A stretch of DNA of 64,000 nucleotides from contig NZ_LJWX01000001.1 of assembly GCF_001431705.1 (NCBI RefSeq), positions 496,001-560,000 on the forward strand, read 5' to 3'. Position 1 is the stretch's first letter; every line of letters begins with the position of its first letter. The notes under the pieces are model-generated. The model had not been told where the DNA came from, did no database searches, and saw only the letters and a list, made by a program, of their open reading frames with translations. Positions 52,507 to 61,543 of this stretch are shown piece after piece. This stretch comes from Ferrovum sp. JA12. Lineage in GTDB: Bacteria; Pseudomonadota; Gammaproteobacteria; Burkholderiales; Ferrovaceae. The position numbers and the translations under genes were made by a program.

Positions 52507-53697
52507 ATGCTAAACGACATCAAAATCAAGGCAGCCAAACCCGCTGATAAAGATTACAAACTATCAGATGAAAAAGGTTTGTATCTTTTTATCAAATCTA
52601 CAGGCTCCAAACTTTGGCGAGTTGCCTATCGATTCGATGGCAAACAAAAAACACTTTCACTCGGCACTTACCCTGTAGTTACCTTAGCTGACGCTCGTGC
52701 AAAGCAGTTGGAAGCACGCAAGCTGCTCGATAGGGGTATTGATCCATCCGAAGCAAAAAAGACTGCTAAAACAGCGCGAATAGACGCGTTGACCAACTCC
52801 TTTGAAGCTATAGCGCGTGAATGGGTACTTGTGGCCAAGCAAGGAAAAGTAGCAAGCTACCAGCACAATACAATGCGCCGCCTTGAAATACACTTATTGC
52901 CATGGCTCGGTAAAAAGCCTATTGATACCATCACACCAATGGAGGTTTTAGCTTGTATTAAACGCATTTGTGACGGTAATAAAGTCGAGACTGGCCACAA
53001 AGTACTAAACATCGCTAGCCAAGTTTTCAGATATGCCAAGCAACATGGAAAGTGTCAAAATAACCCTGCCAGTGATTTATCTAGCGCTCTGCCTCAGCCG
53101 CAAGTTAAACATATGGCGAGCCTAATCGAACCCAAACAAGTGGCAGAATTGTTGCGCGCGATTGATGGATTTACTGGCACTTTTGTGGTGAGGCAAGCAT
53201 TGCGATTGGCACCCTTGGTGTTTGTTCGTCCAGGTGAGCTACGCAAAGCAAAATGGGTCGATATTGATTTAGATGCCGGTACATGGAAGTATCTAGTTAC
53301 CAAAACTAAAACAGATCACCTAGTACCGCTATCAAAACAAGCTGTCGAAATTCTGCGTGATTTGTTTCCAGTGACCGGGAGCCGTGAGTACGTTTTCAAC
53401 AATGGCCATGATCCTAAGCGAGCAATGTCTGAAGCAGCAATTAATGCTGCCTTAAAACGCATGGGTTACAACACGCAAACTGAAATTACGGGGCATGGCT
53501 TTAGAGCAATGGCAAGAACTATTTTGCACGAACGACTGAATTTTGATCCGCATATCATTGAACACCAACTCGCGCATAGTGTGCCAGACACGCTAGGAAC
53601 AGCTTATAACCGCACAAAATTTATTGAACAACGCACAACAATGATGCAACAGTGGGCTGATTATCTGGGTGAGCTGAAGGTTAAAAAGTTAATTTAA
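52507..53697 (+). CDS. int: P4-type tyrosine integrase
   Basis: A 396-residue site-specific recombinase. An N-terminal DUF4102-type arm-binding domain (about 1-85, DEKGLYLFIKSTGSKLWRVAY) is followed by a core-binding SAM-like domain and the catalytic domain. Catalytic residues are R (RPGELRKAKW), HGFRAMARTIL, the LAHSVPD His, and the final Tyr in GTAYNRTKF. It lies 173 bases from tRNA-Thr in the same orientation, the classic layout of P4-like islands and ICEs. It looks intact. Confidence 0.95.
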   Translation: MLNDIKIKAAKPADKDYKLSDEKGLYLFIKSTGSKLWRVAYRFDGKQKTLSLGTYPVVTLADARAKQLEARKLLDRGIDPSEAKKTAKTARIDALTNSFEAIAREWVLVAKQGKVASYQHNTMRRLEIHLLPWLGKKPIDTITPMEVLACIKRICDGNKVETGHKVLNIASQVFRYAKQHGKCQNNPASDLSSALPQPQVKHMASLIEPKQVAELLRAIDGFTGTFVVRQALRLAPLVFVRPGELRKAKWVDIDLDAGTWKYLVTKTKTDHLVPLSKQAVEILRDLFPVTGSREYVFNNGHDPKRAMSEAAINAALKRMGYNTQTEITGHGFRAMARTILHERLNFDPHIIEHQLAHSVPDTLGTAYNRTKFIEQRTTMMQQWADYLGELKVKKLI

Positions 53698-53735
53698 GTA
53701 TTTTCTTTTTAATTGAAAATAACTCGTTCTTCCTG

Positions 53736-54539
53736 TCAGCTATCCTTCGTTTTTATCGCATCCTTTTTAGCTTGGGTTACTTGTGGGTTTGTTTGAGAGC
53801 TACTCACGGAGCCGCAAATTATCCACTCAGTAAAATTTGGTATCCACTGACATATGGCTATTACCATTTCTAAAGTTGGCTCAATTGTTTTATGAAAAAG
53901 TTTCTCCCAATCTTCTGATGGGATGTTGTTGTTGCTTATTTTTTTGGATAAGTATTCAAATAAATAATCTGCATCACTGGGGCCGTAAACTCGGATTACC
54001 CAATTCAAACGATCGGCAAGAGTTAATGGGGTGGATGATAATGGCTTACTGTCGCTACGCAGAAGAAGAGCAGATGACTCCGGCTTGAAGGAACACCAAA
54101 AACCAACCATTTCTTGTGTAGCTTCTTGCTTTGCGTAGTAGAAATTTTTCCAACTGTACGCACTAATTCCACTTTTCATTTCGAGCTCACTAAATCGCCC
54201 ACGATTTTTAAAAGTGTTAACAATCAGCCCTCTTAAGATTACGCTAACATTTTTATCTATCAGAAATTCCTCAACATATTCAGGCGCTCCGCCTGAATAT
54301 AGCTGGTCATCTGAATAGTTTTCTAGCCAGAATTTAATGATTTCTTGTGTCGCTTCTTGCTTTTTGTAGAAAAAATTTTGCCACTTGGTTGCAGAAATAC
54401 CGCTTTTAGACTCTAGTTCTTTAAATTTAGCTCTAGTAGAAAATGTTGCAAATCGCTGCCCAATAAATTCTCGAATTTTTTCGCTAACTTTTTCATTGAT
54501 TTTAAATTTCTTCACTTTTTCTCGCTTTTTTACTTGCAT
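53736..54539 (-). CDS. Triple-repeat HTH-like island protein
   Basis: A 267-residue protein without a family I can name. It contains three related units. Units 1 (about 15-84) and 2 (about 96-160) share KSGISAxxWxNFxYxKQEATQEMxxFW. A more diverged unit 3 (about 176-243) has IPSEDWEKLFHKTIEPTLEMVIAICQW and ends EWIICG. The third unit resembles the XRE-like DNA-binding domains common on proteobacterial islands (W-x-x-x-x-x-G-x-x-x-PT-x-E-M pattern), so I infer a DNA-binding regulator. It is divergent from the AlpA gene, with a palindrome in between. Confidence 0.7.
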   Translation of the reverse strand: MQVKKREKVKKFKINEKVSEKIREFIGQRFATFSTRAKFKELESKSGISATKWQNFFYKKQEATQEIIKFWLENYSDDQLYSGGAPEYVEEFLIDKNVSVILRGLIVNTFKNRGRFSELEMKSGISAYSWKNFYYAKQEATQEMVGFWCSFKPESSALLLRSDSKPLSSTPLTLADRLNWVIRVYGPSDADYLFEYLSKKISNNNIPSEDWEKLFHKTIEPTLEMVIAICQWIPNFTEWIICGSVSSSQTNPQVTQAKKDAIKTKDS

Positions 54540-54546
54540 GGTGAAT

Positions 54547-54562
54547 CTATACCGTTGTATAG
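54547..54562. promoter_or_regulatory. Candidate operator palindrome
   Basis: CTATAC-CGTT-GTATAG, a perfect 6-bp inverted repeat just upstream of the start of the triple-repeat HTH-like gene and in the divergent gap with alpA. A longer, looser repeat (ATCCAT at 54568, ATGGAT at 54585) follows. Plausible autoregulatory site. Confidence 0.45.
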
Positions 54563-54642
54563 TTTAATCCATACATCATACCGGATGGATCCAAGTGGTT
54601 CAATAGCTCAATTTTGAACACTTAAAATATGAAAGGCAAAAA

Positions 54643-54825
54643 ATGAACAGCGCACAAATAGTTACGCTTCCTCAGTTGCAGGAAATTGTACCATTTTCAA
54701 AGACCAAAATTTACGCACTAATAAAGGAAAATGGTTTCCCTGCGGCTTTACATATCGAGGGCGGTCGGAAGTCCTTCTGGAGGACTACAGACGTCAAGAA
54801 TTGGCTAGATGCAAATTTAAAATAA
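54643..54825 (+). CDS. alpA: AlpA-family HTH regulator
   Basis: A 60-residue MerR-type winged-helix protein: LPQLQEIVPFSKTKIYALIKENGFP is the helix-turn-helix, and the FWRTTDVKNWLDANL end is typical. In P4-like islands such proteins activate excision or act as excisionases. It lies directly upstream of the replication-type gene. Confidence 0.85.
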   Translation: MNSAQIVTLPQLQEIVPFSKTKIYALIKENGFPAALHIEGGRKSFWRTTDVKNWLDANLK

Positions 54826-54839
54826 TCTGCCGCAAAATA

Positions 54840-55691
54840 ATGAGTAGCTTTAGTGTTCGCAAGTCTAGTAAGAGAGAGGCTTTCTCCATTGTGCAGGATG
54901 CGCTCTTAGAACATCCTACCTTAAGCTTAAATGCACGTACTGTGCTAGCTTGGATGTTAGGCCGTCCTGATGGGTGGGTAATTCAAATTAAATACATGCT
55001 GGACAAACTACACATAACTGATAACGTTTGGCGAACTGTGAAGAAAGATTTGATACAAGGCGGTTTTTTTAGTCAAACTCGCTTTAAGAATGAAAATGGA
55101 ACATTTACTTGGGTACAAGAAGCTACGGACGAACCTCTATACCTAGCCACAAAAAACCATCCGTTAAAAACCACGGATGGATCACCCACATATGGTAAAC
55201 AACAAATAAAACAAGATATATATAAACAAAATAACTTTACCATCCCTCCTACCAAAGCCTTCCTCCCTCAACAAGCCATGGATGTGGATAACGCATCTTC
55301 TGAAAATCTTACTTTTGAACTAGATTTGAGCGTAAGCCACCATTTGAAAAAAATATTGGGACTAAGCAAAACCTTACTCGTTGAAATTACCAGTCAGAAA
55401 CTTGCAGATGCTCTCGAAACTAGTTTACGACTAGGTGAAGCCACAGGCAACAAAGTAAGGTTTCCGAACAAGGTACTTGATTACCTCAAAACACTATCAC
55501 CAGAAATCCTTGAGGAGAGAGGGCAGCCCATTGTCGTCGAGAGAGAGAAGAAAAAAATATTTGCTGAAAGACAGCATGTGATTGCATACAGTTTTCAGCA
55601 GAAGCCAGACATTGAAGCGCGGGCGAAAGGTTATCGCATACTTCAAAAAGTAAGAAGCGACAGGCAGCAAAAAGCGCTTAAATCAGTATGA
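54840..55691 (+). CDS. Island replication/winged-helix type protein
   Basis: About 283 residues. The N-terminal 100 residues contain a winged-helix-like stretch (LSLNARTVLAWMLGRPDGW ... ITDNVWRTVKKDL ... GGFF) similar to helix-turn-helix proteins of island replication modules. The rest is charged and poorly conserved to the eye. ATG 54840 begins MSSFSVRKSSKREAF; the frame opens earlier, inside alpA. A role in replication or transcription of the island is inferred only from context. Confidence 0.65.
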   Translation: MSSFSVRKSSKREAFSIVQDALLEHPTLSLNARTVLAWMLGRPDGWVIQIKYMLDKLHITDNVWRTVKKDLIQGGFFSQTRFKNENGTFTWVQEATDEPLYLATKNHPLKTTDGSPTYGKQQIKQDIYKQNNFTIPPTKAFLPQQAMDVDNASSENLTFELDLSVSHHLKKILGLSKTLLVEITSQKLADALETSLRLGEATGNKVRFPNKVLDYLKTLSPEILEERGQPIVVEREKKKIFAERQHVIAYSFQQKPDIEARAKGYRILQKVRSDRQQKALKSV

Positions 55692-55737
55692 GATTATAAC
55701 TACTTGAATAACTGATGGTAATGCCTGAAAGTGGGGC

Positions 55738-55757
55738 TTCGTAAAGTTTTGTGTATT
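55738..55757 (+). repeat. Left copy of 20-bp inverted repeat
   Basis: TTCGTAAAGTTTTGTGTATT, a perfect inverted match to 62786-62805. It lies 46 bases past the stop of the preceding island gene and bounds the inserted cargo. The 55692-55880 gap otherwise contains only a second, weaker matching block at 55790-55814. Confidence 0.85.
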
Positions 55758-55884
55758 AGAAGTTTGAAGAAGATTTTAGTTAAATTTCAAATATGTTGAT
55801 TTGACGTATTTTGAGGTGCCCCGTTTGCTTGATTGTTGAGTTTGAGTTTCCTGCAGCAGACCTTTATGATCGACACTTTCGGCC

Positions 55885-57530
55885 GAGGTTGTGTCAAAAC
55901 GCCAGAGTCAATGAATTGTAATATTGTTCTGTAGTAAAACCAGTAATTGTTTAGATCGAAGTTTGTTAGTCAACTTTGGCACAAAGTAAGGCCACAGGCC
56001 CTATGAAGCCATCGCCTTCATCAATGCCACACTTCCCATGATATTCATCACGCGTTTCATGTTGTATGCCAGAATGTGTAAACTCATTTCCGTACTGACA
56101 TGTGACTTGGTTTTCATCAAGAAGTGCGAAGCACCCATCCAGTGCTTCAAGGTGCCAAAGGTGTGTTCTATGGTGCAACGCCTAATCTTCATGGCATCAG
56201 GCATGCTTTCTAGATTCACTTGCATTTTATCTAGGACTGCTTCATTTTCCCAACGCTTAATCCGTCTTTGATCGCTGGTAGTGCAACTAGACTTTAGTGT
56301 GCAATGCTTACAGTTAGAACTCCAGTATGTGGTGAGATTTTTACCAGACTCCAACGAACGGTAGCGTTCTATCAGCAATTCCCCTGCTGGGCATTGGTAG
56401 GTATTACTCTTGGGATCGTACACAAAGTGGCGTTTATCAAATAAACCATTGGCTTTGTTGCCTGAGGTTAAGCACTTCGGCATGATCGGCGTAATTCCGT
56501 TCTCAACACAAGCCGCCACTTCCTCACCCTTGTAGTAGCCTTTATCCGCTACCACCGTCAGTGCCTCTTGTTGCAATGCGTCCTTGGCCTGCTTACCCAT
56601 GTTCGCTAATTGCGTCCGATCATGACCAGCCGTCGTTACTTCATGTGCCACGATGAGATGATGTTGCGTATCCACTGCGGCTTGAACGTTATAGCCAACG
56701 ATGCCACCGCCACGATGTTGCATGGAGCGTGCATCAGGGTCCGTTTGTGAGAGCTGTTTATCTGGAGATGACTGCACCTCAGATTCAATCGTTTCCAATG
56801 CTTTCATCTGTGCTTGGAACATAGCGATTCGTTCAGTCAATCGTACTTGATGGGGTGTTGATTGCTTAGGGGAGCTAATATCAGCGGCTTCTAAATCATC
56901 CAGGTATTGTTGGATGTTCTTCTCCACTTCTTGCATGCGACTTTTAATCTTGGCTTGTGTGTAGTTATTATCAGAGCTGTTGACGGCTTTGAACTTGCTG
57001 CCATCAATGGCAATCATGGAATCAGCAAATAAATTCAAACGACGGCACAGTTCTACAAACTGGCTGCACACTTTGCGTATGGCAGGGCCATTCTCATTCC
57101 TGAATCTGGCAATGGTTTTAAAATCAGGATTAAGTCTTGCAATCAACCACATGAGCTCGACATTGCGGTTAGCTTCAACTTCCAGGCGTCTGCTGGATTG
57201 AATGCGGTTGAGGTATCCGTAAATGTAGAGTTTGAGCATGGCAGCAGGATGATAAGACGGACGACCCGTCTGAGCTGGGTTCACACCTACAAACCCTAAT
57301 TCCGATAATGCTAACTGATCTACAAAGACATCAATCACGCGTACTGGGTTATCTTCTGCTATATATTCATCCAGCAACTCTGGAAGCAGAGTACTTTGTG
57401 TTCTATCTTGACCTTGTATAAATCGTTTCATATTTAAATAAAAACAATGTAATCAGATGGTTACATTATACAATATCTAGATTAATGTGGTTATTTCAGA
57501 TTGAATTTATAGGTGTTTTGACACAGGCTC
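55885..57530 (-). mobile_element. IS1182-family insertion sequence
   Basis: The 1646-bp element has inverted ends: GAGGTTGTGTCAAAACGCC at the left and GAGCCTGTGTCAAAACACC (complementary strand) at the right, 16 of 19 matching. It is flanked by GGCC on both sides (55881-55884 and 57531-57534), read as a 4-bp palindromic target duplication. One intact transposase is inside. It inserted into intergenic DNA upstream of the OLD/DUF2130 pair. Confidence 0.88.
56001..57431 (-). CDS. IS1182 family transposase
   Basis: A 476-residue DDE transposase. The N-terminal DUF772 domain (GRPSYHPAAMLKLYIYGYLNRI) is followed by the DDE region with VADKGYYKGEE and the C-terminal CTIEHTFGTLKHWMGASHFLMK. There is a Cys-rich zinc-like segment before the end (CKHCTLKSSC). 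It is uninterrupted and of full length. Confidence 0.93.
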   Translation of the reverse strand: MKRFIQGQDRTQSTLLPELLDEYIAEDNPVRVIDVFVDQLALSELGFVGVNPAQTGRPSYHPAAMLKLYIYGYLNRIQSSRRLEVEANRNVELMWLIARLNPDFKTIARFRNENGPAIRKVCSQFVELCRRLNLFADSMIAIDGSKFKAVNSSDNNYTQAKIKSRMQEVEKNIQQYLDDLEAADISSPKQSTPHQVRLTERIAMFQAQMKALETIESEVQSSPDKQLSQTDPDARSMQHRGGGIVGYNVQAAVDTQHHLIVAHEVTTAGHDRTQLANMGKQAKDALQQEALTVVADKGYYKGEEVAACVENGITPIMPKCLTSGNKANGLFDKRHFVYDPKSNTYQCPAGELLIERYRSLESGKNLTTYWSSNCKHCTLKSSCTTSDQRRIKRWENEAVLDKMQVNLESMPDAMKIRRCTIEHTFGTLKHWMGASHFLMKTKSHVSTEMSLHILAYNMKRVMNIMGSVALMKAMAS

Positions 57531-57534
57531 GGCC

Positions 57535-57778
57535 CATAGCGGTCTCTCAACTAAATTAGTTCGATCCCAGATCGAGGAGGCAATCTGGCACGCAGATTAG
57601 TACTTTTTCTATTCAAGTTCAAGACTTCTAAGGTTCACAATTTGAATTATCTAAGCCAGCCTGTTAGGCTACGAACTATACGTATCTATAGTCCCCCGTG
57701 TTATGTAAACGGAGGAAGGCTCTTATCTGCTAATACGAGACATAAACCAGTAAGTCACACAAGGAGTTGGGAGCTGCT
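57535..57778. other. Upstream region of the OLD/DUF2130 pair
   Basis: A 244-base leader with no gene. It should hold the promoter of the pair. A weak CCCCCGT / ACGGAGG hairpin lies near 57690-57715. GGGAG at 57769-57773 is the ribosome-binding site for ATG 57779. No other structure is convincing. Confidence 0.4.
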
Positions 57779-59659
57779 ATGAAGATTCAAATCGTTCGTG
57801 TCAAAAACTTTCGCACATTGAAAGATGTGACGATCCCATTCGACTCTGTCACGACTTTCATTGGGCCGAATGGTGCTGGCAAGTCAACTGTACTTCGTGC
57901 TCTCGACTGGTTCTTTAACGGAAAACCTAGTTCATTGACTGAGAATGACTGTTCCTTTGGGGCGATTGAAGAAGACATTGAAGTCCAGGTTACATTCGCT
58001 GATCTCACCGAAAAGGATCGCGAAGCACTTGGCAAATATGCTCCGGATGGCGTTGTGACATTCACTGCATGGAAGCGTCGGTCACCTGATGGTTCCGATA
58101 TGCTCTCTGCCAATGCAAAGGGCTTTCCAGATTTTAACGCAATCAAGGCAGCAAACGGTGCGACTGCGAAGAAAGATTTGTACGCCCAGCTCCGGCAAGA
58201 CACCCCAGATTTGAATCTTCCAGTGGCCAACACCGGCGCTGCTGTTGAACAGGCAATGACGGCATGGGAGGCATCTCACACGGACCAACTTGTCGATGCT
58301 CCTGAAGCCTTGCAGACCAATTTTTTTGGATTCAATAGTGGCGGTAAGATGAGTGGTCTCTTCGACTTTGTCTTGGTCACTGCCGACCTTCGCGCAAGTG
58401 AGGAGTCGATCGACGGTAAGTCTAGCATCATCGGCCGAATACTTGAGCGTTCAATCGATCGTGCCGCTGCCGATGAGGAGATTGCGAAAATTGTAGAGGA
58501 GTCACGTGCGAAGCAGCAGAAAGTCTATGAAGAGAAGTTCAAAGAGCAGCTTGATGCCATTACCACGCAGCTCAACGAGGTCGTTGCATCCTATGCACCT
58601 GGTCGGGCGGTCACGGTTTCTCCGGCCGATGTGGAACTCAAAGCTCCTCGCACGACATTCGATGTGACGGTGCTGGACGGTACAACCCAGACTGCTGTAG
58701 AACGACAGGGGCACGGCTTTCAGCGTACTCTTCTAATCTCAGCCCTCCAGCTATTGGCACAGTCGGGCTCAGCTTCAGCAGAGGGTGTCATTTGCTTGGC
58801 TATTGAAGAACCCGAGCTTTTTCAGCATCCGATCCAGGCGCATGCTTTTGCGAAGGTACTCAGGTCACTTGCCGAGGATACAGGTAAACGTATTCAAGTA
58901 ACTTATGCGACTCATAGTCCCTACTTCCTCGAGGCTAGGCATTTTGATCAGGTCAGACGTCTCACAAGATCGTCTGACGAGACTCCGGTGGTAACTGTCC
59001 ACTTTGCCACCATTGAGGATGTGAAGACGAAACTAGATGGGACAGTTGATGCTGGCCAGATTGGCCGTCAACTCGATGGCATCGTCACCAGTCGCCTCTC
59101 GGTTGCGTTGTTCGCAGCGCGTGTGCTGCTAGTCGAGGGGGATACAGAGGTCGCAGTATTCTATGGGATTGGTGATCGAGATGCCATGGGTCGCCTTGAA
59201 TCTCAGGGGTTGTCTATTGTTTCTGCAGGTGGTAAAGGTGGAATTCCGCTAGCTCATGCCATCCTTACTTGCCTAGGAATTCCGACTTATGTGGTCTTCG
59301 ATGGTGATGGCGGTTTCGAGGGGCGAGCTAAAGCTGTGGGCAAGAAACAGGCTGTTATAGACAATGAGCGTACGAACTATTCGACTGAAAATCGTCGGCT
59401 GTTGAGATATCTAGGCGAAATTGAGATTGATTTCCCACTGGAGCAAGTCACAGATTGTGTAGCAACATTGAGCGACCACCTTGAGGCCTACCTTGAAGCT
59501 AATTGGGCGGAATGGGCAATATCATGTGCGGAGATTGAGAGCGCTGCCGGAATCGAATTCGCAAAGAACCAATACGCTTACCGAACAGCAACAATCGAGG
59601 CAAAAGGAACTGTTCCAGAGATGCTCAAGCAAATTTTAATGAAAGCTGGAGGAGTTTAA
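57779..59659 (+). CDS. OLD-family ATP-dependent endonuclease (AAA ATPase plus TOPRIM)
   Basis: A 626-residue overcoming-lysogenization-defect family protein. The N-terminal ABC-type ATPase has Walker [10 protein letters not shown] (G29-T37), Walker B-like [11 protein letters not shown] and an H-loop TYATHSPYF. The C-terminal TOPRIM nuclease has [14 protein letters not shown] (metal-binding Glu) and [11 protein letters not shown] (Asp pair). ATG 57779 is chosen over the TTG at 57767 because the Shine-Dalgarno lies between them. The family includes phage-defence nucleases such as P2 Old and GajA. It is two bases from the DUF2130 gene. Base composition is richer in G+C than the chromosome, suggesting transfer. 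Confidence 0.92.
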   Translation: MKIQIVRVKNFRTLKDVTIPFDSVTTFIGPNGAGKSTVLRALDWFFNGKPSSLTENDCSFGAIEEDIEVQVTFADLTEKDREALGKYAPDGVVTFTAWKRRSPDGSDMLSANAKGFPDFNAIKAANGATAKKDLYAQLRQDTPDLNLPVANTGAAVEQAMTAWEASHTDQLVDAPEALQTNFFGFNSGGKMSGLFDFVLVTADLRASEESIDGKSSIIGRILERSIDRAAADEEIAKIVEESRAKQQKVYEEKFKEQLDAITTQLNEVVASYAPGRAVTVSPADVELKAPRTTFDVTVLDGTTQTAVERQGHGFQRTLLISALQLLAQSGSASAEGVICLAIEEPELFQHPIQAHAFAKVLRSLAEDTGKRIQVTYATHSPYFLEARHFDQVRRLTRSSDETPVVTVHFATIEDVKTKLDGTVDAGQIGRQLDGIVTSRLSVALFAARVLLVEGDTEVAVFYGIGDRDAMGRLESQGLSIVSAGGKGGIPLAHAILTCLGIPTYVVFDGDGGFEGRAKAVGKKQAVIDNERTNYSTENRRLLRYLGEIEIDFPLEQVTDCVATLSDHLEAYLEANWAEWAISCAEIESAAGIEFAKNQYAYRTATIEAKGTVPEMLKQILMKAGGV

Positions 59660-59661
59660 AA

Positions 59662-61071
59662 ATGCATGAGATTATCTGCCCGCATTGTAGGAAAGCATTC
59701 AAGATTGATGAGGCCGGGTACGCTGACATCCTTAAGCAAGTTCGTGATGGCGACTTCGAGAAACAATTGCATGAGCGACTTGAGCTGGCCGAACAGGATA
59801 AGAGAAACGCAGTCGAACTCGCCAAAGCCAACGTTATCAGTGAATCTCAGAAGGCTGTCTCTGCGAAGGACAGAGAAATTCAGGAGCTGATGGCTAGGCT
59901 AGATGCCGGCGAGGTTGCGCGGAAGCTAGCTGTATCTGAGGCGCTAAGCGCAGTAGAAAAAGAGCGCGACGCACTTGCTAACGAACTTGAGCAAGCGAAG
60001 CATGATAAGCAAGTTACTTCAATGTTAGCTGAGGCAAAGCATGTGAACGAATTGCAGAAAGCCGCTGTAACAAAGGATACAGAAATTCAGGAGCTAAAGG
60101 CAAAGATCGACGCTAGCAATATCTCACAAAAACTCGCTATAACCGAGGCAGTAAATGTAGTCGAAAAAGAACGCGACGAACTGAAAAATGGCTTGCAACG
60201 GGTAGAACTTGAAAAGCATCTCGCAGAAAAATCTCTGAAAGAAAAGTACGAGACGCAGATTAAGGATCGAGATGATGCAATTGAGCGCCTTCGGGACTTG
60301 AAGGCCAAGCTATCGACCAAGATGGTCGGTGAAACCCTTGAACAGCACTGTGAGACCGAGTTCAACCGAATTCGTGCCACTGCATTTCCGAGATCGTACT
60401 TCGAGAAAGACAATGATGCGCGAGCCGGCAGTAAAGGTGACTACATCTTCCGCGACTCAGATGAAGAGGGCACCGAAATCGTCTCGATCATGTTCGAGAT
60501 GAAGAATGAGAGTGACGAAACTGCTACCAAAAAGAAGAATGAAGACTTCCTGAAGGAACTCGACAAGGATCGTATAGAAAAGAAGTGCGAGTACGCGGTT
60601 CTGATTTCCCTGCTCGAACCTGATAGCGAGCTATATAACACTGGTATTATCGATATGTCCCATCGATACTCGAAGATGTACATCGTCCGACCCCAGTTTT
60701 TTATACCAATCATCACATTGCTGCGGAATGCTGCAATGAACTCACTTAAGTACAAATCAGAACTTGCTCTTGTTAGAGCGCAGAACATCGACATCACGAA
60801 CTTTGAAAACAATCTCGAGGCATTCAAGAACTCATTCGCGAGGAACTACGACCTTGCATCCAACAGCTTTAAAAAGGCGATTGAGGAGATCGATAAATCA
60901 ATCGACCACTTGCAGAAAACCAAGGACGCTCTGCTCGGTACCGATCGGAACCTTCGTCTTGCGAACGACAAGGCGCAAGACGTGACAATCAAAAAACTGA
61001 CTCGGGGCAACCCGACGATGGCAGCCAAGTTCTCCGAGCTCAAGGAGGGTAGTTCTTCCGATACAGATTGA
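59662..61071 (+). CDS. DUF2130 protein with coiled coil and PD-(D/E)xK-like domain
   Basis: A 469-residue protein. It has an N-terminal CPHC pair (C6, C9), then a long coiled coil (about 35-215) made of two tandem units of about 68 residues (about 50-117 and 118-185). The DUF2130 domain (about 218-390) contains D260, then E279-x-K281 in FEMKNE, with E224/E227 upstream. This D...ExK spacing is what a restriction-endonuclease-like fold shows. A C-terminal helical tail follows. The gene starts 2 bases after the OLD stop, so they are one translational unit. The function of the family is not established; I infer a nuclease partner of the OLD protein. Confidence 0.82.
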   Translation: MHEIICPHCRKAFKIDEAGYADILKQVRDGDFEKQLHERLELAEQDKRNAVELAKANVISESQKAVSAKDREIQELMARLDAGEVARKLAVSEALSAVEKERDALANELEQAKHDKQVTSMLAEAKHVNELQKAAVTKDTEIQELKAKIDASNISQKLAITEAVNVVEKERDELKNGLQRVELEKHLAEKSLKEKYETQIKDRDDAIERLRDLKAKLSTKMVGETLEQHCETEFNRIRATAFPRSYFEKDNDARAGSKGDYIFRDSDEEGTEIVSIMFEMKNESDETATKKKNEDFLKELDKDRIEKKCEYAVLISLLEPDSELYNTGIIDMSHRYSKMYIVRPQFFIPIITLLRNAAMNSLKYKSELALVRAQNIDITNFENNLEAFKNSFARNYDLASNSFKKAIEEIDKSIDHLQKTKDALLGTDRNLRLANDKAQDVTIKKLTRGNPTMAAKFSELKEGSSSDTD

Positions 61072-61280
61072 GGTAGGATATTCATTCCCGTGGGGATTTC
61101 TTAAAAGAGCAGGTCGGCATAGTAAGAGTCGGTAGCCCCTCCTAAAGGTTATCATTCTTTTAGCCAAGCGGATTTTTCGCTATGATTAAACTGCGTTTAT
61201 TCAAAACAGAGAAATTATCAAAATCCAGTTACCAGATTTGGCCAGACTGGTGAGCCTGTGATGGCTCGAACGAATGATTG
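61072..61280. other. Intergenic region after the DUF2130 gene
   Basis: About 210 bases without a coding frame. No clear intrinsic terminator or repeat was identified. It ends at the predicted edge of the IS1111-type element. Confidence 0.4.
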
Positions 61281-61297
61281 TATATGGACTCCTCCTC

Positions 61298-61543
61298 TTT
61301 TGCAAACAATCCGATTTTGGCTTGTTGGTGCGACTGCTCACGTATATCCGGTCTCTTAATACCGCATTTCATTTGAAATGCACGACCCTGATGGGCTATT
61401 CGCGCACAGGCTCCCCATTGCTTTGACGGGCTATGATGCCACAGACATTCTCGGGTCTTTCCTGTGCCGGTTCGACCTGTTGGCCATCACGCGGTTTGTT
61501 TTGCAATCCTAATATTGATCACTTTCTGTCAAACTTTACCTTG
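61298..61543 (-). ncRNA. Candidate bridge-RNA locus of the IS1111-type element
   Basis: A 246-base non-coding segment lies between the recombinase stop and the inner edge of the inverted repeat. It holds a perfect 7-bp hairpin (61364-61381, GCATTTC-ATTT-GAAATGC) and a larger stem GCACAGG/CCTGTGC (61404-61410 with 61461-61467). Inside that loop, 12 bases CCCATTGCTTTG (61414-61425) recur exactly at the other end of the element (62656-62667). IS1111 elements are known to encode their bridge RNA downstream of the recombinase. The assignment is inference from position and structure. Confidence 0.5.

Noticed and set aside
57767-59659. Longer OLD protein starting at TTG 57767
   Set aside because: The TTG directly abuts AAGGAG with no spacing, while ATG 57779 has GGGAG five bases upstream and gives the usual [12 protein letters not shown] start.
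57779-61071. Standard Gabija system
   Set aside because: The second gene has no UvrD-type helicase motifs. It is a DUF2130 protein, so the pair is not GajAB.
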